Shown: one piece after another, positions 34,301 through 46,300 of the stretch | Position numbering within the stretch: the stretch's first letter is position 1 | Layout of the letters: each line of letters opens with the position of its first letter | Origin: Todiramphus chloris collaris | Lineage: Eukaryota > Chordata > Aves > Coraciiformes > Alcedinidae | Direction: 5' to 3' | DNA length: 64,000 nt | NCBI GenBank assembly: GCA_025345505.1 | Contig: JANVCC010000021.1 | Span: 2,765,175 to 2,829,174 of the forward strand | Program-made: the position numbers and the translations under genes | Notes under the pieces: model-generated | Told to the model about the DNA's origin: nothing | Database searches by the model: none | The model's input: only the letters and a program-made list of their open reading frames with translations

Positions 34301-37300
34301 ATCTTCTCCATTAACCCCCAGAGCAGAACGAGGTAATTGAGTGTGCTCAATAAACTGACATGCTGCACTTGACTCACAATGTGTGTGCCTAGGTGTAATA
34401 ATACAGTTACCCTGATACCAGGGCTTTAACTCTAGGTGTAGAGGTGATTGTTGACATTTTTATCTCAGCTCTCTATGCTGCTACCCCCAGTGCACAGCCA
34501 GTTAAGCTGCTTATAAAACCAGCTCTTAAAATTGCTGAAACATCAAGTCAGCTGTTCTTAAGGTGGAAATGTCCAGAAACTTTGTTCTGTCCTCTTGGAA
34601 GGAGGTGGGGATTGCTTTAGAAATCTTGCAGTAACTGTTTCAGTTAAATGTCTTTGAGAAATGTGGTACTTAGCATGTGTGGTCAGCACATAAGAAGTGC
34701 TATGAGCTATATTCAAGGCTTTTTTTTTTCCTCTTGACCAAATAGCTCTGGTAATAATGATGCTGTACAGTGAAGTGCTTCATTGTGCTGCTTTTTATTT
34801 CCTTTGATCAGTTTATTGAGAAGAAAATTAAAAATCTTAAAAATACAAATAATCTAGGCACTTTTTATTATTTATTTTTAAAAAGTTGCTTACTTTTGCT
34901 GTTGTCACACGTAGACAGTGCTTGGTGACTTGCTTATTCCCATTATGTGGGATAAAATAGGTTTGTGAATGTCAGCTTTCACTTAAAACTTGTAAAATGA
35001 CTCTCTCAGCCCTCTCCTTTTACAAAGGGAAATGCAACTTAGCCTTACTGAATTTCAGCATCTTTAAAGGAATAAGTAAGTTCTTGATTTTCTTTATTAA
35101 TATTTAACTTCTGGGTATGTAAATTGGCAAGGCTGAAGCTCTGGCAGTTTAGAAGTGGCCAATATCTTGGAGGTCCTGAGTTTGGAAGGGATTTTTTCCC
35201 CCCTTGTTTTCTGCATATAGATTCAGGTGTTTGGTGGGTCAGCCTTTGTCTGGCTAACTTGTCTTAAGTGGGTAGTAAAAACTAAGCCCATGAAACTGGG
35301 GGGGGAACCCAAACAAACCAACAACCAAACAGTTTTCTGCCCATGTGTCTAAGGTGAGATATTAGTTGCATATTGATTAAATGGTATTTGAAACTGCAAG
35401 CTGTGCTAGAAGTAGCATCCTAATATTTGCTGCTTTAACAGACCAGTTTTGGGCTGAGTACTGAAGTTCTAAGTGTGAAGCAGGGAATAGGTAGGTCCCC
35501 TTGCTTACAGTTGTGTTGAGTGCAATTAGGTGGAAGAACTTCTGGACACTGGACTTAGGTTTTGCTCATTTCTCGTGGCACGAGTCAAGAAAAGCATGCA
35601 TCTGATTTACACCTATTGATAGAGGACAGGAAAAAAAGCCACTTGGGCTTCGTTGCAGGTGAGAGGTTGTTTATAGCTAGAAAAGAAAATGCTTTGGAAG
35701 AGAAATCTTGGTATAATGAGATCTAACGAGGAAAGATGAGTATTTCAGCTGCCTAGTGAAACTTTTGGCTTTCTTTAGGCCTGGGAGAGGTAGCACTAAG
35801 GCAAGTGATGGAAATGATTGCTTGCCAACTGCATTGGTATTCTTTATGATCTGCTTTAGAGTCTGGCTCGGGGCCCAACTGTGTTCCTCAGTGTGACTTC
35901 TTTTCTTGAAAGATAAGAATGCAGCTTTTCAGCCTGATGGCAAAGTATGGGCAACTAATAAATTGACAGCTGTGAAGAACTTTCATGTATTTGCTATATA
36001 AAAATACAGTAGGGCTTTTTCATTTGCTGAAAGGTGTTGAAAGGAGCAGGGAAGTGCAGTGTAGTTACCAGAACATGGTATTAAGGAGCAAGATTTTTCT
36101 AATTTATGCTTCACTTTCCACTTTCACTGTGGGAGCTGCTTTTCTATCAGTGACACCAACCGTGATTTAAAGGAATGAACAGTTTTATCTTTTGGAAGAA
36201 CCAAGTAAAACGGTTGAATTTTGTTCTTCCAAGAATTTTTATCATGTCTCGCATCTAAACTTCTGAAGTGTTGCAAGAACTGAACGTGCTTTACTGTTCC
36301 ACCTCCCTTCAAGCAGACGTGGGAAGGTTTTTCCTTTTTATCCTACGGGGTGGAATAAGGCACTGGTGCATAATGGTTTGATAAGCGTGGGGTTTGCCCA
36401 CATAGTGATTGATTTTACACGTTGAAGCTTTTATTTGTTTTCTGCAGATGGCTTCTACTTACGTAAACTTAACATTTGAACTCTTGCTAACTGTGTTTTC
36501 CCTTTGCATTTTAGTGCAAAAGATGATATTGATATCGATGCCCTTGCTGCTGAGATAGAAGGTGCGGGAGCTGCGAAGGAACAAGAGCCTCAGAAATCCA
36601 AAGGCAAAAAGAAAAAAGAGAAGAAGAAACAGGATTTTGAGTAAGTTTGTTTTTTTCCTATTTGTCTATACATTCCATTATACAAAATCTCAGTTACTTA
36701 AGTGCCATAACTTCTTTCTTATTTTAGTGAAGATGATATCCTGAAGGAGCTGGAAGAACTGTCAATAGAGGCTCAAGGAGGAAAAGTTGACAGGGAACCT
36801 GCTACAGGAAAGGTGAACTCTGAGAGGGAGGGAGGTGGGCTATTCAGTAGGAAATGGTTGAAATAAGAGACACTTGTGGCCCAGAAAAGCTCTAGGGTAG
36901 CTGGAGATGCTATGTGAAACATGCAGCTAGCATGTATTTTTAACTATACTCGATCATAATTTCATAGTAAAGTCAGTTGTGAAAGACTTTTACCATGTCT
37001 TTATGCTGATAATCATTAAGAGCCAATCAGAATAAATGTCAATTGTGGGCTGAGGTGTAGTACAGTCAGCAGTTACTGTTGTCAGACTTTGTGTTCAATA
37101 AGAGAAGTTTTTCTTGACGTCTCTTAATGCCCCTTCTTAGCTCACAACAGCAAGTAATTTTTCACGGCTGATTATTTAATTATTTCATTGCCAGGTGGAA
37201 AATGACACTGAAGAAAACTTATCGAAACAAGATAAAAAAAGGAAAGGGAAGAGCAAAAAAGCCAATCTGGAAAATGACTATGACAGTGAGGAAGTGGAAG

Positions 37301-40300
37301 ATAAAGATAAAAAATCTAAAAAAACTCCGAAAGCAAAACAAGACATGCTTTCTGGCAGTGATGATGATGATCATGAGGCACAGCTTAGGAAAAGCAAAGG
37401 GAAAACTCAGAAGTCAAATAAAAGGCATGATCTGTCAGAAGATGATGAAGCTAACATTAAGAAAAGCAAAGAGCGTGCCGGGGCAGTGTCCACAGGAGAG
37501 AGTGGCGATGAATCGGATGAGGTCTCCCAATCTAGAAAAGGACAAAAGAAAAACCAAAAACCCAAGTCTGCTCCTGCTGCTGAAAGTGGGGATGATGAAG
37601 AAGAACCTTCCTTCAAAGTGAAAACAGTGGCTCAGAAGAAGGCAGAAAAAAAAGAACGGGAAAGGAAAAAACGTGAGGAAGAAAAAGCCAAACTGAGAAA
37701 GCAGAAAGAGAAGGAAGAATTGGAAGGTGGTAAAGAACCAGCAAAGACAAAGGAAACTTCAAAAAAAGCTGAAGAGAAAGCTCTTGAAGTCACTGCAGCC
37801 CCTGGCCCTGGGGAAAAAGGAGAGACTCCTGCAGGAGCAGAGGGTTTGTAATGTAGTTTCTAAAACTAATTAGAACACTGTAGCTTTTAGAAGAAGGCCA
37901 GAGAGTTGTCAGGCAAGGAGGCTGATTTGATGCTTTATTCAGAACTGGAAATAATAGACATTTGGTAGCCTTGTCTGCCTCTTTGTATTGGCTCTTGTGG
38001 CTGTTTTTTCTGGCCTGTAGTTTGTTCAGGTACATAGGAAAACAGAAGACAGATGGTGAGTTCTCATTACAATATATGCTTACAGTTCTCTATTGCAAAC
38101 TCACTTCATTTCTTTCCCAATCATTGTGTTACTTTAAGACTTCAGGCCCTGATTTTTTTCACTTGAGACAGCGTTATAGATTAATACCTCAGAGTGGTCT
38201 GTTCATTATTAAGTGTTTATGTAGTAGCTGGTCACAATGTTCCTCATGTGGTGTTACTTATATTGGAAACATTAATTGTATTGAGAGTATCTGTAAAATT
38301 TCTGTGCTCTTTGAATGTATGCCTCTTCTTTCTGCAGCTGATGACAATGAGGGGGACAAAAAGAAAAAAGACAAGAAAAAAAAGAAAGGTGAGAAAGAAG
38401 AAAAAGAGAAAGAGAAGAAGAAGGGTCCCAGTAAAGCCACGGTTAAAGCTATGCAAGAAGCCTTGGCTAAAATGAAAGAGGAGGAGGAAAGGGCAAAAAG
38501 AGAGGAGGAAGAACGCATAAGACGACTGGAGGAACTAGAAGCAAAGCGCAAAGAGGAGGTACTGTGTATGTTACCCTGAGGAGGGAATAAGGGAGAGGGT
38601 AACCTTGCTGGTGCAGCTGGTGGTTTACTCTTTAATATGTTTCTCATCAACAGAATATACATGTGGCCAGCTTTTCTGTAAAGCCTGCTTTAAAATTTAT
38701 GGGGTTTTTAACCTTTTTCTAGGAACGATTAGAGCAAGAGAGGAAAGAAAGAAAGAAACAGAAGGAAAAGGAGAGGAAGGAGCGTTTGAAGAAGGAGGGG
38801 AAACTTCTAACAAAAGCTCAACGAGAAGCCAGAGCCAGAGCGGAGGCTACTCTTAAACTACTCCAAGCTCAGGGTAAGCAGTAAAGTTTAAAACACTACT
38901 ATTACTACTAATTCATTCCTCTTACTCTTCTGTGGTTGGTTGGTTTGCTGGCTATCTGGAGCTTGTGGGGCAAATACTGAATAATTAATTCCATGTGAAG
39001 CTGTTCTGATGTCAAGGCAGGCAGTGCATGTTCCCCCACCCCAATTTTTTCAAGTAGGTTTAAATGCCTTCTGTTTTCATCTTACACTTAAAATATCCAG
39101 CTTTTTAATACATTTCATTTGTAGCAGTTTAAAGATGTTAGTTACGGAAGTTAGGCAAAACCACTTCTTTCCATTCTTTAATCCAAAGGCCAGGAAAAGC
39201 AGGTGGGCTGTGCTGAAGGTCTTGTAAGACCAGTGATATGGATCCTCTTGCATTAATTCATGTGCTGACTTAAGCAAGAATTTTGTCTCAAGTCAGGTAG
39301 CCCACAGGAATGGTATATCCTCCTGCATTTGCTTTAGGAGAGGGTATATAGGAGCTTTCCTGCTTTTCCATCAAATACAATGTGTTTCCATTGCAATGAA
39401 GAAAACTTAACTTGTGTTATAAGCCCGTGTCCCAGTTTGTTCCTGGTGACTTGTTTGTGCCTAAGGAAAGAAATGAATTCCTGAGTGCTGAGTATCCTTC
39501 TTTTCCTATTTGCAGAGAACACTATCTGACACTTTGGTAGATAGATGTGTGAGGGGAGGAATCTCTGTTGCTAGTAAAATGTTTAGAGTTAAACATATAC
39601 AAAGGCCATTTTGGGTTTGCTGTAGTTATTAGAATCCTTCTACTTGTCTGCTGCCACAACTGCATTTTTGTCAAATCTATACCATAAATCACACAGTACC
39701 TGAAGGAATTTTGGGTGTTTCAGAAGGTGTGGCAGTAATTAAATTATTAATCTGTCTTTGCACCAAACATCTGTTCTTAATTGAATTCTTTCCAACATCA
39801 GAGTGCTGTTGTTTTGTGAGGTGAAGATGAAGCCGATGGATTGAACCTGGCATTATTATAATACCTAAAAATGTCCTTGTTAAAAACAACCCAAAACAAA
39901 CCACAAATGAAAAAAAACCCAACACAGAACAAAAGGGTAGATGTGATCTACTGAACAAAAGGGTAGATGTGATCTACTGAACAANNNNNNNNNNTAGATG
40001 TGATCTACTGAACAAAAGGGTAGATGTGATCTACTGAACAACCCTAAGCTTTTAAGAAGAGCTATGCCTCTTATCTGCTCAAGATTGTCTGAAACTAGGA
40101 TGACTGGCAGACTGGTTTTAAGTGAGTTTTAGCATAGCAGATTTTCAATTGACATATGCATGTTAAACTGGAGTTACATGTGTTCAGGAAATCCTAAGTA
40201 TGTGATAACTTCAAACCCAGAGTCTTAGGATCAGATTGTTTGGGTGCTCCACCACCAACCCCACTCCTTAATAACATAACTCATCTTTGAGAGCATTCAG

Positions 40301-43300
40301 AGTATCTGAAGAGCTGTGCTTTCCTCAGGTTTTGCAGCTTTGGAAAACCAGATTTTTTTTAAAAGGATGAAAACATGCACTGAACCCATTTTCCATTCTT
40401 CTTCATTCCTCCACCTTGCAATTCTGAAAAATATGTCCTCATTTCAACCAAAGCTGATGTGTAGTAATTAATCACCTGGATTTCTCTTCTAACATTTTTT
40501 TTTCAGGTGTTGAAGTGCCATCCAAAGACTCTGTGCCAAAGAAGAGGCCAATATATGAAGACAAAAAGAAAAAGAAGCAGCAGCAGCCGGAAAATAAAGA
40601 AGGTGTGGTTTGCTTATAGGGATACTTAATAGATTAATCACACTTCCTGAAGTGTTTGTGGAATAAATCAGCTAATCATAAACTCATTGCCCTTCAAGGT
40701 GTCTCTGAGGTTCTTTTGACACCCCTGTCCTGTGCAAGTGCTGCTGCGTTAAGATCCCAAAGTTGTTTTGGAGACTGCTCACTTACTCCTTCGTTTTACA
40801 ATCTACTTAACTATTATTTGTTTCCTAACCTGGGTATTTTCTTGAGAATTTCTAAATACTGTAGATGTTCAGAATGTAAAGGCCTTTTACAAATGGGAGG
40901 TCAAATGCTTTGTGTACACATGTAGGTTAAATACAATACAGTGTAAGTAATAATGATTTGTAATTAAGTCTAAGTTGACGTCCCAGGATGAAAGGGGATT
41001 GATCCTAGATTTAGGACTTTGAAGTTGAAGATTATTTGTTTGTTTTGTTTTTATATAAAACCAAAGTTCAGTTTCCAGGCTGTACTTCATTAAAAAATAA
41101 CCCAAAACAACTTAGAATTTATTGCCTCAGTAAGACACAGATTGAATGTGTCAATTTTTTTTACTTTTGAGCTTCATGGCTTTCCTGTGGGGCTATTACT
41201 GTGGCTCTTCTCAAGACTATTCCTTAGTTTAAAAAACAAAAAAAACAAAAAAACCCCAAAAACCCAACAAAGCCAACAGAGCTTCCTTACATCAGTTCAC
41301 TGTTATTTAGCTGGTGGCTTTGGTTTTTTTCATTTGACATGACTTATATGTCTACGTAAGGAATGTGTGTAGAGAATGAGAACAGTGCTTATCTGAATTA
41401 TTATATATATATTTTGGGTTTTTAATATGGAACAGTAGAACTAGAATGTTTGTTCATTACCACTCCTTCATTTTCTCTTGTCTTTTAAAGCAAGTGAGGG
41501 TTTTTTTAGCATTCAAAAGCAACGGTAATCCTTTTAGCCAACAACTGATCTATCACATAAATCTATTTAAGTGCTTAGAAAGCCAAATGTTTTTCAGATA
41601 AGCCACATGCTCCAACTTTGGTTTAGCTTAGTAAGTGGGATTTCAGTTTGGTATTACATAAGTTCAGGCACTGTTTACTTGTAACAGCACAACTTACAGC
41701 TTCACATTTAAGTTGTGGGTTTATGTCTTAGTAAGTTGGTTTGCACTTCAGAAGAGTGTAGCAACCAGTCTGCTTTCTTGCAATTTCAGAAAGTGTGGAG
41801 GTAACTTCCCCAGCTGAAGATGCTGTAGAACTGGAAACACCAGTAAAAGAAGAGACTCCTCTTCCAGTAGAGCCAGGTTAGTAATAATGCTAATAAACTT
41901 AAACCACAGAAGACTGTGTGGCTGTACTGCATGGTAGGTATCATACCTTGTTGGATGGGGACTGAGTGCCCTTCCTTTCTTGAGATAGCTGCTGTTTTGT
42001 TTTTCCTTAAGGGAGGAACTGATAGAACTTTATGGAATAAAAAGGCAGGAAGCTTCAAAGGAAGAACCCAGAAGTCTCTTATTCTGGGTGAACTCCAGAG
42101 CTCACTTGGCTTAGGCAGCTATCTCAAATAAGCATCTTTAGTGCCTTATCAGCTCCTGACTTTTTGTTTGCTTTTTAAAAAACTGTGTTGTCACTGATTA
42201 GGTGCAGGTAGGGAGGAAATACACTGCAATATTCACAGTGATTGTCTTCTTGATTCCAAGTGTTTTGCTTTCACAAATGTGGTGGATAAGGGTTATCTTG
42301 TGAATCTATCAGCCTAGCAGGGGCTTGTTGTCCTTGCTTTTGGGGATGCACAGTACTCATTTTGGCAAAAACCCATTGTTCTGGGCTTCTTCCTCAACAA
42401 GGAGACACTTTCAATTTTTGTCAGACAAATACTGACAAAATTTCCAGTTTTTTTGAAAACAGAGATGAAGGTTCACTCTAATTGTAGCTTGACTTACATC
42501 TTGAAGGAGCAACTTTGTTACCATAAAAGAGAGGCTCAGGAAGTGGGAACTAACGTTCTGCCAATATTCTAGCAGTCTGGAACTTATTCTTTCTTTCAAA
42601 GAGATGAAATTTCTGGTCACTCCATGTGCTGCAATGTACATATTGTTTAATGCCTTTTTTTAGAGAGGGTTAAAAGTTTGTGGTTTTCCATTTGTCTGTT
42701 ATTAACAGCTGCAGTCTCTTCATAAATCCAACTGAATTCCTGCTGGAATGAATAAATTTCATGCTTTTGGAATCCATGGTGTAATTATGTTAAGGCACTT
42801 GGAGTCCTAAAATAGCCCTTTTTATAGACAGTTTGTTATTTTCCTCCTAATTAAAATTAATACTGTAACCCAGCTTGTTTTCCTGTTTCTCTGTCATTTT
42901 GTTACACATGGCTAGCTGGTAATACCTTCTGAGGAACGTGGTTGCAGTGGAGGATTGTGTGGCATGCATTATGCAGGCACTCGTTTGATAAGCAGACAAA
43001 TTAGATGCATAGTTAAGTCTTCCAAAAATACGTTTTTGTGAGGCAAAGGTGCTGGCACTGTAAGATTTCATGGAGAGAACCTAAACATTCAGCATTTTCT
43101 GTTTAGGGAACATGGAGAGAATTTGGTGCAGTTATGGTAGCTACAAACTTGTAAGCTGAAGTTGTCAGTAAGTCGAAGGAAGGGGCATCAAAAATGTCAT
43201 ATATTGCTGGGCTGTTTCTTTTCCTTTAATGTTGGTTTTCTTAGTTTCAGAAGAAAAGGAGGAAGAAGAAGATACTGAAGATGCGGGTTTGGATGACTGG

Positions 43301-46300
43301 GAAGCTATGGTTAGTGATGAAGATGGAGAGAAAGGTGGGCATGTGAATAGCAAGCAGATGCTTTTTCTGATGAAGATTTTTCTTTGGGCCGAGTTTTTTT
43401 GTTTCTGTAGAAAACAGTGTTGTATTTAGATTCTCCCCTTGCTCCACCAGATAAATTGTGACGCTCAAGTGTGACAAAGATAGAAGATCCCATTCTCAAA
43501 GGCAGAGCTTTCAGAAACTGCACAAATACTGCTCAAGAAGGCCCATTGGAAATACTAATCACAGAATTATTGAGGCTGGAAAAGACCTCTGAGATCATAA
43601 AGTCCAGCCTGTGACCTCTCACCACCACCTTGGATAGACCGTGGCACTAAGTGCCACATCCAACCTTTCCTTAAACACCTCCAGGGATGACAACTCCACC
43701 ACCTCCCCGGGCAGCCCGTTCCACTGTCTGATCACCCTCTCTGTCAGGCAGTGCTTCCTGATATCCAACCTAAACCTGCCCTGGAGCAGCTTCAGGCCAT
43801 GCCCTCTTGGTCCTAATATGTGCAGTTATTATCTAAAATAGATAAGCTGGATTTTTTTTTTGTTCATTTTTATGGGAGTAAAAATTCTTTCCTCTTAATG
43901 TGTTTCAACCACTGTCAGGAGCTTAGGGAAACCTTTTACTGTATTTCTCTAGTAACCATTCCAAAGCCATAACATTATTACTACACAAATCTGGCAACAT
44001 CTGGGACTGTACCTTTGAGACAAGTTCTCAAAGAAGTGAGGGTCCAAGATGGTGTGAAGGTTGGTGTACGTGCATTATAAAGTTCTAGATACCTTCTCAC
44101 ATCTGCTTCTTTAAGAGGCAAGTGCAGAAGAAAGGGAGGAATTGCCAGAACATTCATATTCCTGGGTGTTTACACCCAAAGCCTGTATTCTGTCTGCAGC
44201 TGACAGCAGTGCTCATGGGGAAGTTAGAGGTGTGCAAGAATGAAGGGAAAACACCTTGGGTGTTTTCCTCCAGTAGTGGGGAAAGCTCTATTGATGCAGA
44301 ATTGATTACAGGAATTGATTCCTGATTGCTGCAGAATTGATTACAGGAATTGATTCTTAGCACTTCCATGAGGTGTCTTAATTTTTTTTCTTAAGTTCAA
44401 AGACTATTCATCAAGTATTTTTTGTCTTGCTCAGCCCTATATACTTCCAGCATGTGCAATCAGGTGTAACACTTTATATACTTCTGTGTACAGCAGTTTG
44501 GGTTTTATTTCAGCACAAGTGTGTGTTCTTGTGGTGCTGTGCCCTGCTACTTCTGAGTACTGAGGGCTGCTCATCTTCCTGAGAGTCTGGTTTAGTCTGT
44601 CGCTGCTGTCTGGGAGAGACTGACACATCCCACTTCATGCTGCTTAGATTTGAAGGATCTGTCAATGTGATCCAGAAAAAGAGCCTTCCTGGGATTGAGG
44701 TTGAGTGTATTACTAAGCTGATGAACTTTCCACATAGCAAGGAAATGTAACTAATCTCTGAGAGCAGTGAGCCTCCTAGCAGCTCTGTAAGGGAGAGAAT
44801 GCATGGCTTTCAACTGGTCATTAGCCTGTCTCTTAGGATTTTGCAAGTATGATAAGTGGCAAACTTTCCAAGAAAGAAAATTGCTTTTCCCTGTCTTTTT
44901 GTTTACTTAAAAAACTCTGAAAAATACTGATCTTCTCTGAACAGTCTAAGAAAACCTTAAGAAGAGATTTTATCTTTTTTTAAAGGTGTAGAAGAGACTA
45001 TTTGTTTTGGTTATGACTTCTGCTGCAATCTGTATTCCTGCTCACTAATACCTAGAATCCATATTTTGTTGAATTGGGACGATTTTTGCTTTCTGTTTCT
45101 GCATTCATCCCTTTATGGAGTGCACACAGCTTTAAAGAATGTCACTTCATCTGAATATTTGCGATCATTGCTTCTCCCCCACCCCAAATTACCTCTGCAC
45201 AGGTTCTAAACACGAGTCTGCAGCTCTGGACATGAAACACTTCTTTTTTTTTTTATATTGAAAGTTGAAAAAAGATCTTGACTAGCACTTCTTGAACAGA
45301 ACCTACTTTCAGTCCTCACTCTTCTGTAGTAGTCTCTTGTTTCTGGTTGTCCTCTCCCCAACGAAGTGTGAGTTTCGTGGAGAATTCTTACTTTAGATTT
45401 TTGGTGGGTTTTTTTGACAGAGAGCAAGCCTGTCCACATTGAAGTCAAAGAACAAAATGAAGTGGATGAGGAAGAGGAGGAGGAAGATGAGGAGGAGGAA
45501 GAGGAAGAAGAGAGTGAAGAATCTGAAGATAGTGAAGGGAGTGAAGATGAAGATGAAAAGACTTCAGATGAGAGAGAAGCGGACTCCCAGGCTATTGGAA
45601 AACAATCTATGGAAAAAAAGCCCAGCAAGGAAATTAGCTCTGATTCCGAGTACGACTCGGATGACGACCGCACCAAGGAAGAGCGTGCGTATGACAAAGC
45701 GAAACGGAGAATCGAGGTATTTAGATACAGCTTTCTTGGTGTTGTATAAGAAACAACTTCATCTTCAGGTCATTGAAAAGCAATGTCAAAATAATAGCTG
45801 TGCCAAGATTAATATTTAGGCAGGTCCAGAAATTTGGTTAAGAAGAAACACTGGGTTTTGCCTGAAGGGGAAGTGTTTTGTTTTGGACGACGTGATTGCA
45901 AAGATTGTGCGCTTGGATGTTGGTTCCCTTCCACCCTTCCCCCTCCAGGAGAAAGAGGCTATTATCCTTCACCCTTTACAGAGAGATATTTTAGAGTTTT
46001 AAAAGATGTATCTCTAAACCATTCAACATTTTTGCAGCTGCTAATTGTCCTTGGTTTCCTTACCTAACATGCTTCTTCAGAATGCACCATCCCCAAAAGA
46101 ACCTGTCAGTGGATATGATAACTTAGCCTGCTAGATTGTAACCAAAACCATACAAACTAAAACTTCACTGTTGCAAATTGTTCCTCTTCCAAAAGAGGAA
46201 TGATGGATTTCAAATCGCCTTGAAAATTTAGGCCCCACAGTTAACTCTGTGTATGTCATCAAGTCAAGAGGTGAGCCGTGGTTTTGAGTTTACGCTTACC

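Larger units (their letters stand above)
36641..38337 (+). other. EIF5B: EIF5B introns 2-4
   Basis: Introns lie at 36641-36727 (87 bp), 36813-37194 (382 bp) and 37844-38337 (494 bp), around exons 3 and 4. No repeat or RNA gene was seen in them. Confidence 0.85.
38874..40506 (+). other. EIF5B: EIF5B intron 6, containing the minisatellite and assembly gap
   Basis: GT-AG intron of 1633 bp. It holds a 26-bp tandem repeat with a 10-N gap at 39985-39994, so its true length is unknown. The rest looks unique. Confidence 0.85.
43335..45420 (+). other. EIF5B: EIF5B intron 9
   Basis: Intron of 2086 bp that contains a minus-oriented CR1 3' fragment (43559-43816) and a local 35-bp-period duplication (44295-44356). 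Confidence 0.85.

Noticed and set aside
37202..37621. 139-codon plus-strand frame overlapping EIF5B exon 4
   Set aside because: It is a shifted frame of the Lys-rich exon. The true frame continues exon 3 in phase and matches the EIF5B family.
45206..45697. 163-codon minus-strand frame with a long serine run
   Set aside because: It is the antisense of the Glu-rich EIF5B exon 10 (GAG/GAA read backward gives Ser/Leu codons).
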